Numbered from the stretch's first letter, positions 1 through 9,100 are shown. The stretch: 64,000 nt of DNA from Planomicrobium sp. CPCC 101110 (GCF_007859395.1 NZ_VOHD01000003.1:1037028-1101027); one strand, 5' to 3'. Notes: generated by a model not told the origin, from the letters alone. Translations and numbers: made by a program.

Positions 1-215
1 TGGCTTGGCTTCAAAAGGGTATCTCTGTTTTTTATAAACATACCCTGTTGATTGTAAGAAATTTCTTTTTCATTAAAAATTTTAGTGTACAGTTTTTTCA
101 TTCAATCATCCTCCTTCGTATTGCTAAATATATCACAAAATTTTCCGAAAAATATGAAAACAGAATAAATAGTTATAAAGTGCTGAAAAAAACAATTTTT
201 ATAAGCACGAAAAAA

Positions 216-238
216 GGAATCCAGCACTATAGGATTCC
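216..238 (-). terminator. Terminator downstream of tagB
   Basis: Inverted repeat GGAATCC/GGATTCC (216-222 and 232-238). Read on the minus strand it is followed by a run of six T. It lies about 30 bases past the tagB stop. The rest of 1-266 is AT-rich and shows no convincing gene. Confidence 0.75.
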
Positions 239-266
239 CTTGTTTTCATACTATTAAACTAAAATG

Positions 267-1427
267 TTAATCACGATATATCGTTGAAATCAAATTATCT
301 GTAGATTGTCCGGTAGAAAATGTGTTCCAATGGAAACGGAACTTTTCGATTTTCTCATAATCAATTGCAGGATTCCTAATTTCTTCAAGGATTTCTTTTG
401 TATTTTTGACTATAGGCCCGGGGAAGTAAAGGCTAGTTTGAGCCCATAAACCTTGGCTTTGGCCATAGGATTCCAGATCATATGTAAAGAATATCATTTT
501 TCTATTGAGCAACGAATACTCAAATGGAATGGAAGAATAGTCTGTTATCAAAATATCACTTGCAACCAATAACTCATTGATATGTGGATAATCATTAACA
601 ACTAGAATTCGAGGGTGATCCGGTATATGCGTTGCTTCTCGAACAGACGGGTGCAGCCGAATCAATAGTATATGGTCGTTAGCAAGTGTTTCGGTAAATT
701 CTTTCATATCCAACTGAAGATCCATTTGGTGAAGTGCTCCTTTTCTGAAAGTTGGAGCGTAAAGGATAACTTTTTTCCCTTGAATGGAGGGATAAGTTTT
801 CGCCACATTTTGAAGGCTTCGTGCTTTTGCCGCAGCATCAAAATAAAAATCGGTTTGGGGGACGCCGGTATAAAGAAAACGGCCTGCATCAAGGTGGAAA
901 GCTTCCGAAAAGATGTCAGCCATCTGTTGTGAAGCGACAGGAATAAATTGAAAGCGATTATAGACCTGCTGAAACCGGAGTTTGGCCTGATCACTCCTGG
1001 TATGTGTTTCAGGTTCGCTCCAGCCGAATTTTTTGATAGCGCCTGCTGCATGCCATAGCTGAATGCATTTTACTTCCGGGCGAAAATGTATAGCTGCTAA
1101 AAAACCCATGTAATTATCGATAAACACGTATTTGGATGTGGCCAAATGGTAGATGGACTTTACAAAATGCAGCAAATTGAGGAATTCAAACGAATAGATT
1201 TTTTTGTTATCCGTTGGAATATCGGAAAAATCAATTTTGCATTTTTTTTGATTGAGAAAAATGAGGGGATGGGTTTTCTTATGGGCCAATTTTTGAGCAA
1301 TGTAAAAAGCATTGTCGCCAAACGATGAAACAAAAACTGTTTTATCCCGCAGCGGAAACTGCTTGAAAAAAGAGAAGACGATGCGGAATAAAGATAGATA
1401 TAGTGTGATGAAAGCTTCTTTTATCAT
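267..1427 (-). CDS. tagB: CDP-glycerol glycerophosphotransferase, TagB type (teichoic acid primase)
   Basis: Membrane-associated transferase of the CDP-glycerol glycerophosphotransferase family. TagB adds the first glycerol phosphate to the ManNAc-GlcNAc-lipid linkage unit of wall teichoic acid. The 386 aa length fits TagB (about 380 aa). Visible family motifs are LWHAAG (His about 126), LYAPTFR near 222 and ITDYSS near 295-300, the last being the CDP-glycerol pocket. The start overlaps the tagD stop by ATGA, so the two genes are translationally coupled. The primase role rests on length and neighbours; a polymerase role is not excluded. Confidence 0.82.
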   Translation of the reverse strand: MIKEAFITLYLSLFRIVFSFFKQFPLRDKTVFVSSFGDNAFYIAQKLAHKKTHPLIFLNQKKCKIDFSDIPTDNKKIYSFEFLNLLHFVKSIYHLATSKYVFIDNYMGFLAAIHFRPEVKCIQLWHAAGAIKKFGWSEPETHTRSDQAKLRFQQVYNRFQFIPVASQQMADIFSEAFHLDAGRFLYTGVPQTDFYFDAAAKARSLQNVAKTYPSIQGKKVILYAPTFRKGALHQMDLQLDMKEFTETLANDHILLIRLHPSVREATHIPDHPRILVVNDYPHINELLVASDILITDYSSIPFEYSLLNRKMIFFTYDLESYGQSQGLWAQTSLYFPGPIVKNTKEILEEIRNPAIDYEKIEKFRFHWNTFSTGQSTDNLISTIYRD

Positions 1428-1816
1428 TGGTTATTCAATAAGTCCATCTTGATCTTCGTTGTAGAAATTCCATCAGTTCTTGGCAAGTACAATACTTCGC
1501 AATACTCTTTCAGCTCGTCAAATTTACCTTCCCAATCAGAACCCATTACAAAAAGGTCGATATTGTATTTTTGGATATCTTTTACTTTTTGCTCCCAATT
1601 ATGTTCTGGAATTACTTCATCGACGTAACGGATTGATTGAAGAATCATTTTCCGTTCTTCGTATGCATGATAAGCCGCTTTTCCTTTAAGCTCATTAAAC
1701 TCATCTGAAGATAGTCCTACAATCAGATAATCTCCTTGCTCTTTAGCTCTTCTTAAAATATTGATATGCCCATGATGGATCAAATCAAATGTTCCGTAAG
1801 TAATCACTTTTTTCAT
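1424..1816 (-). CDS. tagD: Glycerol-3-phosphate cytidylyltransferase
   Basis: Makes CDP-glycerol from CTP and glycerol 3-phosphate, the donor for the TagB and TagF enzymes encoded here. The cytidylyltransferase signature is clear: GTFDLIHHGHINIL near the N-terminus (nucleotide-binding HxGH) and ISTTKI near the C-terminus. The ATG at 1816 gives 130 aa, the usual TagD length, and follows GTGAAGG at good spacing. An in-frame GTG at 1828 would add four residues and is less likely. First gene of a tagD-tagB operon, divergent from the long TagF gene. Confidence 0.93.
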   Translation of the reverse strand: MKKVITYGTFDLIHHGHINILRRAKEQGDYLIVGLSSDEFNELKGKAAYHAYEERKMILQSIRYVDEVIPEHNWEQKVKDIQKYNIDLFVMGSDWEGKFDELKEYCEVLYLPRTDGISTTKIKMDLLNNQ

Positions 1817-1933
1817 ATATGCCTTCACTCCACAAAAGGTATTTTCTTTAACTTATTAAAATGTTGCGATTGTTTATTATATGGTATCATCTTTTATAAC
1901 TAATTAAAATAATAAGCAGAAAAGGAGAAATTT

Positions 1934-4348
1934 ATGATTGTATATTCCGATCATGTTCAACTACTTGCTCATTCCACGGATGAAATAAACTTTTTTCTGT
2001 CAGGAAGTACTCAGGTGTTTAATATTGATTTGAATCAAATTACAATCAACAAACCTTTGGTCATAGGAGAGGATTCGTTAGAAGATCAAGTATTAATCAA
2101 GTTGGAGGCCGACCGCTATGATTTCATTGTTTATATGAAAAATGGAAAGGTCATCATAGTAAGAGCCAACCATGAACCTGACCTTGATTTTCAGCCGGGC
2201 TCAAATGCATTCGAAATGATTTTCGAACATTTTTCTGAGGTTGTCTCCTTAAAGCAAACAAGTGAAACTTCTTTTTCCCTGTTCACACAAAAAGGTGTAT
2301 ATTTATTTAGTATACACGATATTGTAACACAACAGGCTCCGGAATACATACATCCCGTAGACCTCGGATTAACTACAATAGAATACCGCTATTTATTGGT
2401 AGGGAAAGTTGAATACAACAAGTATCGTACTTTTATCGTATATGATTTATTTAGAAAAGAGCTGTCAACTAAAAATCTTATATTTGAAGTAGAGTCAAAT
2501 GAAGCAACATTAGGGTATCGATTGCTAAGTCCCGAACTGATGGAAATTTTTACGGAAACTGCAAAAGCAGTTTTCGATTTTAGGAAGATAACCACAAAGG
2601 GAAGCAAACTCTTTGAGTTTTACGAGATGGAAGTTCACCGAGATAAGCACTTGCTTGGTATTTTTCGTGTGAATGGAGCTAGATTCTTTTTGCATAACAG
2701 ACAAAGTGGCGTTTACCTGACACGTGATAATGCGGCAAAAGTTACAGGATATCATTCAAAGATGAAAGTGAAATTTTGGGGGCGGCATCTTTATATTTTT
2801 GGAAGAAGCACACATTACGCTTATAAGGCGAGTGAAAAATATGAGTCTCTCTATATCGGGGAAGAGGAAGATCCGATTGCGACATTTCATCGGCCCTTCA
2901 AAGTCAGATTGTTTAGAAGATATGGGTATTTTAAAGTTCCGCTTGCTTTGTTGAAGACAGAATTAGGGGAGCCAGTAAGGTTTTTTTTAGGCAATCAAAC
3001 TACACCGATGCATACTTTAAAAATGGCTCAAGGACGGAGAAAAGCGAAATTAGTGGCTTTCAGGAAATTTGATGGTCAAGCTGCGGTTATAGCTACAAGT
3101 TCTTACAATACAATATCTTTTGTAATTACTTCGGAAACAGAAGAACTTTCCTTTGTAAATAGAATGAAAAAAAAGGCCGGGAATTTCAAGAATGGCAAAC
3201 TGGTGATGCGGCTGATTCGAGTATTTTTTATGACAATGGGACGCATGCCGAGAAAAGAAAGATTGGTCATGTTTGAAAGTTTCCACGCCAAGCAATATAG
3301 CGACAATCCGCGTGCCATTTATGAATACATGAAAGAATATTATCCGGATTATCGCTTGCTTTGGAGTATTGATAAACAAGCAGAGCCATTATTTAAAAGT
3401 TTTGGGATTCCTTATGTTAAGCGTTTTACGCTCCGGTGGTTTTTAACGTTTCCGCGAGCGAAATATTGGGTAAACAATGTTCGGCTACCTGCATGGATGC
3501 CAAAACCACTGGAAACGATCTTCGTCCAAACTTGGCACGGAACTCCTCTCAAAAAGCTCGGAATTGATATTGAAGAAATCCACATGCCGGGCACTAAAAC
3601 AAGCACTTACAAAAAGAATTTTGTAATCGAATCTTCCAAATGGAATTATCTTGTTTCACCAAACGCTTATTCAACGGAAATTTTCAGAAGGGCTTTCCAT
3701 TTCAAAGGAAAGGTGATTGAATCTGGATATCCTCGAAATGATTTGTTAGCCAATCCTTCCGCAGCTAACATCAAGCTGATCAAGAAAAAGTTAGGGATTC
3801 CAGATAAAAAGAAAATCATGCTGTATGCGCCGACATGGCGGGACAATGAGTTTTACCAAAAAGGAAAGTACAAATTCCATTTCCAGTTCAACTTGGACAA
3901 TTGGAAAAGAGAGTTTGGAGAAGAATGGGTCTTATTGTCGCGTATGCATTATCTGGTGGCTGAGAATTTCAATTTTACCGCTCATGCCGGAACTGTATAC
4001 GATGTCTCGGCATACCCGGACATACGGGATCTATACCTTGTTTCCGATATGATGATTACGGATTATTCATCTGTTTTCTTTGATTATGCTATTTTAGATC
4101 GGCCGATTGTTTTCTTTATGTACGATTTGGAAAAATACCGAAACGAACTGAGAGGATTTTATATTAATATTGAAGAAGACGCACCAGGGCCTATTGTACA
4201 AACTGAAGAAGAGTTATTTCGAGCAATGCGCGAACTCATGCATACAAATGTCCAATTGAATCCAAAATTCGTTTCTTTCAAAAACAAGTTTGCTTCTCTT
4301 GAAGATGGCAATGCTTCAGAACGTGTGGTCAAGAGTTTTCTGGAGTAA
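1934..4348 (+). CDS. tagF: TagF-like poly(glycerol phosphate) polymerase with long N-terminal domain
   Basis: Probable WTA chain polymerase, moving glycerol phosphate from CDP-glycerol to the growing chain at the inner membrane face. Residues about 1-420 form a poorly recognised, apparently beta-rich domain. Residues about 435-804 are the transferase domain with FESFHAKQYSDNPRAIYEYM, TWHGTPLKKLG (His near 534), LYAPTWR and ITDYSSVFFDY near 710. At 804 aa it is somewhat longer than B. subtilis TagF (746 aa). AAAGGAG sits before the ATG. The C-terminal half is closely repeated in the next gene. Polymerase rather than primase is inferred from size. Confidence 0.82.
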   Translation: MIVYSDHVQLLAHSTDEINFFLSGSTQVFNIDLNQITINKPLVIGEDSLEDQVLIKLEADRYDFIVYMKNGKVIIVRANHEPDLDFQPGSNAFEMIFEHFSEVVSLKQTSETSFSLFTQKGVYLFSIHDIVTQQAPEYIHPVDLGLTTIEYRYLLVGKVEYNKYRTFIVYDLFRKELSTKNLIFEVESNEATLGYRLLSPELMEIFTETAKAVFDFRKITTKGSKLFEFYEMEVHRDKHLLGIFRVNGARFFLHNRQSGVYLTRDNAAKVTGYHSKMKVKFWGRHLYIFGRSTHYAYKASEKYESLYIGEEEDPIATFHRPFKVRLFRRYGYFKVPLALLKTELGEPVRFFLGNQTTPMHTLKMAQGRRKAKLVAFRKFDGQAAVIATSSYNTISFVITSETEELSFVNRMKKKAGNFKNGKLVMRLIRVFFMTMGRMPRKERLVMFESFHAKQYSDNPRAIYEYMKEYYPDYRLLWSIDKQAEPLFKSFGIPYVKRFTLRWFLTFPRAKYWVNNVRLPAWMPKPLETIFVQTWHGTPLKKLGIDIEEIHMPGTKTSTYKKNFVIESSKWNYLVSPNAYSTEIFRRAFHFKGKVIESGYPRNDLLANPSAANIKLIKKKLGIPDKKKIMLYAPTWRDNEFYQKGKYKFHFQFNLDNWKREFGEEWVLLSRMHYLVAENFNFTAHAGTVYDVSAYPDIRDLYLVSDMMITDYSSVFFDYAILDRPIVFFMYDLEKYRNELRGFYINIEEDAPGPIVQTEEELFRAMRELMHTNVQLNPKFVSFKNKFASLEDGNASERVVKSFLE
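3232..4345 (+). repeat. Copy 1 of a diverged tandem duplication (TagF catalytic domain)
   Basis: The catalytic half of the long TagF gene is repeated in the same orientation at about 4512-5615. Long stretches match at the protein level (for example FESFHAKQYSDNPRAIYEYM and IRDLYL.SD.MITDYSS) and at the DNA level with mostly third-position changes. Identity was judged by eye, not computed. Confidence 0.8.
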
Positions 4349-4451
4349 TGCCGTAAACAGATTCATATTATGTTACGATTTTTTAGAATGCATTTTGTAA
4401 AAATACTTTTGTTAAAAAGAACTTGCTATGATGCAGAAATGAGGCCGCGCA

Positions 4452-5618
4452 GTGATAAAGAATTTAATTGAAAAAGTAAACAAACAAAACAGACGGAGAA
4501 TGTTATTTGCCGTGATGGGGCAGTTGCCGCGCAAACCCAAATTGGTGATGTTTGAAAGTTTCCATGCAAAGCAATATAGTGACAATCCTCGAGCTATTTA
4601 TGAATACATGAAAGAAAATCACAAGGATTATGAATTGCTATGGAGCATTGATCCGTCGGCTGAACAGATGTTTATCGACTTGAAAGTTCCGTATGTAATC
4701 CGGTATACATGGGACTGGTTCAAAACATTTCCGCGGGCGAAGTATTGGGTAAATAATGTTCGGTTGCCAGGCTGGATGCCAAAACCTAAAGATACGGTTT
4801 ATGTCCAGACCTGGCATGGAACTCCTTTGAAAAAGCTTGGCGTCGATATTGAGGAAGTCCACATGCCGGGAACGCAGACCGATACTTACAAAAAGAATTT
4901 CATTGCTGAAACCCGGAAATGGGACTATCTTGTGTCACCGAATCCGTATGCCACAGAAATTTTAACCCGGGCGTTTGCCTTTCGCGGAAAAGTCATTGAA
5001 TCGGGATACCCGCGAAATGACGTGTTGGCTCTTCCTTCTGAAAGCCTCATTCGCAGTTTGAAAGGGAAATTGGGTATTCCTGCAGAGAAGAAAGTCATGC
5101 TTTATGCACCAACATGGCGGGATGATGAGTTCTATCAACGCGGAAAATACAAATTCAAATTCCAATTCGATATGGAAAAATGGCAAAAAGAATTTGGTGA
5201 TGAGTGGGTATTGTTATCGCGTATGCATTACTTGGTTGTCGAAAACTTTGACTTTTCAGCCTATGAAGGAATGGTCTACGATGTTTCTGCCTATCCCGAC
5301 ATTCGGGACCTTTATCTGATATCAGATTTGATGATCACAGATTATTCTTCTGTTTTCTTCGATTATGCAATCTTGAATCGGCCAGTAATATTCTTTATGT
5401 ACGATCTGGAAAAGTACCGTGATACGCTTCGAGGATTTTATATAGACATTGAACATGAGGCGCCAGGGCCGATTGCGCAGACGGAAGAGGAATTGTTCCA
5501 TGCAATTCGCCAATTGATTCAGTCGCCTTCGCGATCCAACGCATTCAAAGAAAAATTCTCTTCTCTTGAGGATGGCCATGCAACGAAACGGGTCGTCGAA
5601 GCCTTTTTAAGGTCTTAA
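4452..5618 (+). CDS. Short TagF-like CDP-glycerol glycerophosphotransferase (388 aa)
   Basis: A stand-alone version of the catalytic domain of the preceding gene, without the 420-residue N-terminal domain. It has TWHGTPLKKLGVDIEEVHMPG, LYAPTWRDDEF and MITDYSSVFFDYAILN, so it should be active. Start is GTG at 4452 with GAGG seven bases upstream. The 388 aa size resembles S. aureus TarF, which adds a single unit after TarB, so it may be a primer-extending enzyme rather than a second polymerase. A 103-base gap with an extended -10-like TGCTATGAT at 4424-4432 separates it from tagF. Confidence 0.8.
   Translation: MIKNLIEKVNKQNRRRMLFAVMGQLPRKPKLVMFESFHAKQYSDNPRAIYEYMKENHKDYELLWSIDPSAEQMFIDLKVPYVIRYTWDWFKTFPRAKYWVNNVRLPGWMPKPKDTVYVQTWHGTPLKKLGVDIEEVHMPGTQTDTYKKNFIAETRKWDYLVSPNPYATEILTRAFAFRGKVIESGYPRNDVLALPSESLIRSLKGKLGIPAEKKVMLYAPTWRDDEFYQRGKYKFKFQFDMEKWQKEFGDEWVLLSRMHYLVVENFDFSAYEGMVYDVSAYPDIRDLYLISDLMITDYSSVFFDYAILNRPVIFFMYDLEKYRDTLRGFYIDIEHEAPGPIAQTEEELFHAIRQLIQSPSRSNAFKEKFSSLEDGHATKRVVEAFLRS
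4512..5615 (+). repeat. Copy 2 of the TagF catalytic-domain duplication
   Basis: Partner of the copy at 3232-4345. It covers nearly the whole short gene, which points to duplication of the 3' half of tagF followed by divergence, or loss of the N-terminal part from a full second copy. Confidence 0.8.
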
Positions 5619-5632
5619 AGTTTGCTGTAGAA

Positions 5633-5674
5633 AAAAATCCCGGAAGCATTGGACTTATGCTTTCAGGATTTTTT
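5633..5674 (+). terminator. Terminator after short TagF-like gene
   Basis: Stem AAATCC/GGATTT extended by GAAGCAT/ATGCTTT across a small internal mismatch, followed by a T-run. Confidence 0.75.
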
Positions 5675-5779
5675 GGCTATAGACTGCAATCAAAGGGAGT
5701 TGCTTGTTGATTCAGATCTTAACAAGGCCAGGATAAGATGGAAAATACGAATCCATTGGTGGAGTTCTTTGTTTTATCC

Positions 5780-6517
5780 CTACTTTCGGGATGTCCATTT
5801 CTGTTTGTATACTTCCGCTACAAAAATAGGTAATTTTAACATTCGTTTCCCACGCGTTGGCTGCGTGATCAAGCGATGAAACCACTCTAAATTCCGGTCA
5901 AGCCAAAATTGTGGAGCTCTTTTCACATTGCCGGATAATACATCAAAACTGCCTCCAACACCCATCAGCACTGAATGCGGAAATAAATGGCGGTAAGAAG
6001 CAATCCATTTTTCCTGCATCGGGGCTCCAAGGCCAACAAAAACAAAATCAGGTTTTGCGGATGCAATTTCTTCAGCAATATCCTGTGTCAATCCTGAATA
6101 GCCGTGTTTTGAACCAGCAACTATTAAATTCGGATAAAGCTCTTTTGCTCGATTGATCGCTTCAAGAGCGATTCCTTCTTTCGCGCCAAAAAAATAAACT
6201 GATTTCCGTTTTTCGCTCGCATATGCCAAGAACGTATGGACGAGGTCATATCCCGTAATTTTTTCCTGCAACGGTTTGCCTAATATGTTAGAAGCTTTTA
6301 TAACTCCAAAACCGTCTGGGATAATATAATCTGCTTGCAAAAGGGCTTCCCTGTAAGAAGGAGAGTTTTTTGCATTCATAATGATTTCAGGATTTGCGGT
6401 AACGATGAAGACATTCTTCTGTTTCCGGTCAAGTTCTTGGTAAACAAGTTTGAGGAACATATCTCTTTCAAGATTATCGATCGGTATGCCGACAATGTTC
6501 AATTTTTCGTGAGCCAA
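5780..6517 (-). CDS. tagA: WecB/TagA/CpsF glycosyltransferase, ManNAc transferase of the WTA linkage unit
   Basis: Transfers ManNAc from UDP-ManNAc to undecaprenyl-PP-GlcNAc, the second step of linkage-unit synthesis. At 245 aa it is close to B. subtilis TagA (256 aa). Family motifs visible are TANPEIIMNA, ADYIIPDGFGVI and FVGLGAPMQEKWI, with a basic C-terminal tail expected to bind the membrane. The start is TTG at 6517, supported by AAGGAGGTG 8-16 bases upstream. Divergent from the glycosyltransferase at 6683. TagO and the TagGH exporter are not in the window. Confidence 0.92.
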   Translation of the reverse strand: MAHEKLNIVGIPIDNLERDMFLKLVYQELDRKQKNVFIVTANPEIIMNAKNSPSYREALLQADYIIPDGFGVIKASNILGKPLQEKITGYDLVHTFLAYASEKRKSVYFFGAKEGIALEAINRAKELYPNLIVAGSKHGYSGLTQDIAEEIASAKPDFVFVGLGAPMQEKWIASYRHLFPHSVLMGVGGSFDVLSGNVKRAPQFWLDRNLEWFHRLITQPTRGKRMLKLPIFVAEVYKQKWTSRK

Positions 6518-6612
6518 AAAAAACTCACCTCCTTAAAGACTGGTATGAACCAAAATTATAGCTTTCCGGCATTGCTTTATCAAGGAACAATAAAAAAATT
6601 GAGATAAACCAA

Positions 6613-6636
6613 CTGTCCCTTCTAAAAGGTGGGACA
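6613..6636 (+). other. Leader stem-loop before the TagE/TarM-like gene
   Basis: TGTCCC and GGGACA (6613-6618, 6631-6636) pair across an 11-base loop containing AAAAGGTG. It lies in the intergenic region just before a weak GTG at 6629. It could affect translation or simply be chance. Confidence 0.35.
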
Positions 6637-6682
6637 AATAATAGATGATTTGGTAGCTTCTATTGCGGATTTTAAGAAGGGG

Positions 6683-8167
6683 ATGAAAGTGAAAATGGTT
6701 ACTGAAAACAAGATGAATTATGTAGTTACATCCATTTTGCGTTTGGAATTTGGAGGAAGGACTAAAGCGTTGATTCAGCGGACCAAAAATTTAAGTGAAC
6801 ATTTTAATTTGGAATTCACTCTTGTCACCACCAATTACAATGCCAATTACAATAAAGTCTATAGACATTATTACGATAAAGGTTATGCAAATGAAAAAAT
6901 AGGATTTGAAAACGTCTATGATTATTTTTCTGGAAGGGACTATAAAAATGGTGAAACTGTAGAATATCCGATTGAAATTCCAGGCTACACAGTCAAGCCG
7001 AACGAAAAAAACCATACATACAAATATTATAAGAATGGGCAATATGTTCGCATGAGAACTTACGATCAAGCAACAGGGAAATTGAAGTTCGATGACGTCA
7101 TGTTCCCTGGTACAAACCATCGCAAGATTCGATACGAATACAACGATTTTGGGATATGCCATAGAAAAATTGTCTATAAACCAAACACTTCCAATAAACT
7201 CGAAGAAGTGTTTTATGATGACCAAGGAAAAATTTATCTTTCATTCAGCCATACTGGGGAAGATGAAAATTCCATTTGGCATGGAGATCTTCTGCATAAC
7301 AACAAAATTATTGCCTTAAAAGATGAAAAAGATTTTTTCCGCTATGCTTTTGAACATATTTTACAGGCTGGGGGAGTGACATTCTGTGATGCAAGGATTT
7401 TGGATCAGTCCTTATTGACCTGCAATGTAGAAACTGAAAAATATTTCATCTTGCATAATTCTCATAATGTTACAGGCGAAATTTCGAAAACTTACCGTTA
7501 TTTGATTGAGCACGCTAACAAAGCGGACAAAATCATCGTTCTAACGCAGGAACAATTGAATGATTTGCTGGATTTAGGCATTGATTCCGCAAGAATGACA
7601 GTCATTCCGCATAGTATGGATACCGTAGAAACTATAGATTCCGCTTCCCGCAAACTTGAAAAAAAGTTTGTTTTTATCGGCAGGATCGTTCCGCAAAAAC
7701 AAGTCCATCATATTGTCCATGCCTTTAGCAAAGTGGCTGAGAAGTATCCGGACTACTGGCTTGAAATTTATGGAGACGGAAAAGAGGCGGAAGATGTTTC
7801 CCAGCTTATCCAGGAACTGAAAGCCGAGGAACATGTGAAGATGATGGGGCGGACCGATAATATCCGAAGCGTTTTCCAGAATGCTATCGCTTCTTTGATA
7901 TCAAGCCATTACGAAGGATTTGGACTGGTCATTATGGAAAGCCTCCACTATGGATGTCCTGTCATATCCTATAATTTCAAATATGGTCCGAAAGATCTTT
8001 TGACAGATGGTGAAAACGGTTATATTATCGAAAAAGACAATATTGAGTTGTTGGCGGATACGATAATCAGAATGATTGAAAATCCAATCACTGACGTAAA
8101 ATTATCAGATGAATATTATCTATCCAGCACCATAGAAAAATGGGGAAGATTGCTTGGCCAGCAGTGA
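6683..8167 (+). CDS. TagE/TarM-like wall teichoic acid glycosyltransferase (GT4)
   Basis: Likely glycosylates WTA glycerol phosphate units. The C-terminal half is a GT-B retaining GT4 domain: FIGRIVPQKQ, then YEGFGLVIMESLHYGCPVIS (the E-x7-E pair). The N-terminal half resembles the beta-rich region of TagE/TarM and GtfA enzymes. At about 495 aa it fits TarM better than B. subtilis TagE (673 aa). The reading frame extends up to a GTG at 6629, but AAGAAGGGG at 6675-6683 favours a start at the ATG/GTG cluster 6683-6695. Sugar donor unknown. A strong terminator follows. Confidence 0.78.
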   Translation: MKVKMVTENKMNYVVTSILRLEFGGRTKALIQRTKNLSEHFNLEFTLVTTNYNANYNKVYRHYYDKGYANEKIGFENVYDYFSGRDYKNGETVEYPIEIPGYTVKPNEKNHTYKYYKNGQYVRMRTYDQATGKLKFDDVMFPGTNHRKIRYEYNDFGICHRKIVYKPNTSNKLEEVFYDDQGKIYLSFSHTGEDENSIWHGDLLHNNKIIALKDEKDFFRYAFEHILQAGGVTFCDARILDQSLLTCNVETEKYFILHNSHNVTGEISKTYRYLIEHANKADKIIVLTQEQLNDLLDLGIDSARMTVIPHSMDTVETIDSASRKLEKKFVFIGRIVPQKQVHHIVHAFSKVAEKYPDYWLEIYGDGKEAEDVSQLIQELKAEEHVKMMGRTDNIRSVFQNAIASLISSHYEGFGLVIMESLHYGCPVISYNFKYGPKDLLTDGENGYIIEKDNIELLADTIIRMIENPITDVKLSDEYYLSSTIEKWGRLLGQQ

Positions 8168-8172
8168 TTTTG

Positions 8173-8200
8173 AAAAACCGCTCTTTGGGAGCGGTTTTTT
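8173..8200 (+). terminator. Terminator after the TagE/TarM-like gene
   Basis: Perfect 11-bp stem AAAAACCGCTC/GAGCGGTTTTT with a five-base loop, ending in a T-run. Confidence 0.92.
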
Positions 8201-8263
8201 CATTTGTCCTCATTGCATTATTTTTAGGGTTTGGGCAAAAATTACTGTAAGATGTTCCCTAAG

Positions 8264-8452
8264 ATGGACCTATACTCTGATGAGAAGGCTTTCTCATGGC
8301 AGGCAACAGAGCCATCAGTATTCTGTAGATCTAACCATGGCTCAAAATCCAAAGCAGTGAAGAATGCAAAAAAACGAACCCGACAAGTGAGGGCAGTTCT
8401 GCACCATGAAGATGGGCAGATTGATATACAGGAAAATTTTCAGGACGAATAA
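8264..8452 (+). CDS. Possible small hypothetical protein (62 aa)
   Basis: Unrecognised open frame in the 420-base gap between the glycosyltransferase and the Lrp-type gene. It is lysine/arginine-rich in the middle and acidic at the end. No good SD precedes the ATG, so coding is doubtful. In favour, a terminator lies upstream and a hairpin with T-run (8470-8494) closes it, implying that the interval is transcribed. It could instead be a small noncoding RNA. Confidence 0.25.
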   Translation: MDLYSDEKAFSWQATEPSVFCRSNHGSKSKAVKNAKKRTRQVRAVLHHEDGQIDIQENFQDE

Positions 8453-8469
8453 GACTCGTAAAGCCGAGA

Positions 8470-8494
8470 CGGGAAATTTTCTTTTCCGGTTTTT
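8470..8494 (+). terminator. Probable terminator
   Basis: Stem CGGGAAA/TTTTCCG (one G-T pair, five-base loop) followed by GTTTTTC. It ends the 8201-8469 interval. Confidence 0.5.
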
Positions 8495-8512
8495 CATTTT
8501 CCAAAAGTTATT

Positions 8513-8541
8513 TTGTAACTAGGTTTTGTTTATGCTATCAT
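8513..8541 (+). promoter_or_regulatory. Sigma-A-type promoter for the Lrp/AsnC gene
   Basis: TTGTAA (8513-8518) and TATCAT (8536-8541) are separated by exactly 17 bases. Transcription would start near 8549, which fits a translation start at 8589 better than the upstream ATG at 8553. Confidence 0.55.
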
Positions 8542-8588
8542 TTTTCTAGGATATGGAAAAAGAAAGTGATACGGGGGAGAATGGAACG

Positions 8589-9053
8589 ATGGGAGAACGG
8601 GTTGAAGGAATCGATGAATTGGATTTGAAAATATTATCGTTCCTGCAAGATGATGGACGGATGACATTCAAAGAAATAGCCACTAGGATCGGTGTTGCGG
8701 AAAGGACTGTCAGGCTGCGTGTGGCAAGTCTGAAGGAAGATGGCGTATTGTCCATCGTCGGTGTGGTAAGTCCTATGAAAGTTGGGCTGAAGACAGTCGC
8801 GGTCATTCAAATAGCAGCAGAACAACAAAGAATCCGGCAATGCATCAGCGACTTAATGGAGCTGGATGAAGTGCGTTTTGTATCATTGACCACTGGAGAT
8901 TACCAGATCTTGTCGGAAGTTTGTGTCGGCTCCCAAGAAGAACTCGGCGAATTTATCGAAGGCAAGCTTAACAATATAAACGGAATTTTACGGATGAATA
9001 CTATTGTAGAGCTAAAAATCTTCAAAAACAAATTCAACTTTATCCGCGATTGA
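8589..9053 (+). CDS. Lrp/AsnC family transcriptional regulator
   Basis: Small regulator with an N-terminal winged helix-turn-helix (LDLKILSFLQDDGRMTFKEI, then the recognition helix in ERTVRLRVASLKEDG) and a C-terminal RAM/ActR-like ligand domain (residues about 65-154) that normally binds amino acids. The ATG at 8589 follows GGGGGAGA and gives 154 aa, usual for the family; an ATG at 8553 lies too near the predicted transcription start. It sits before, and in line with, a peptidase/DUF1028 pair, which it may regulate through the inverted repeat at 9221-9243. Effector unknown. Confidence 0.88.
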   Translation: MGERVEGIDELDLKILSFLQDDGRMTFKEIATRIGVAERTVRLRVASLKEDGVLSIVGVVSPMKVGLKTVAVIQIAAEQQRIRQCISDLMELDEVRFVSLTTGDYQILSEVCVGSQEELGEFIEGKLNNINGILRMNTIVELKIFKNKFNFIRD

Positions 9054-9073
9054 AAATCTATACATACTCTTTG

Positions 9074-9100
9074 CGCGTTAATGGTCATTAACGCGTTTCT
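9074..9100 (+). terminator. Terminator after Lrp/AsnC gene
   Basis: Near-perfect palindrome CGCGTTAATG/CATTAACGCG with a two-base centre, followed by TTTCTTT. Confidence 0.8.

Noticed and set aside
48-257. Open frame of 69 codons at the left edge
   Set aside because: No SD, AT-rich and low-complexity, and it runs through the tagB terminator.
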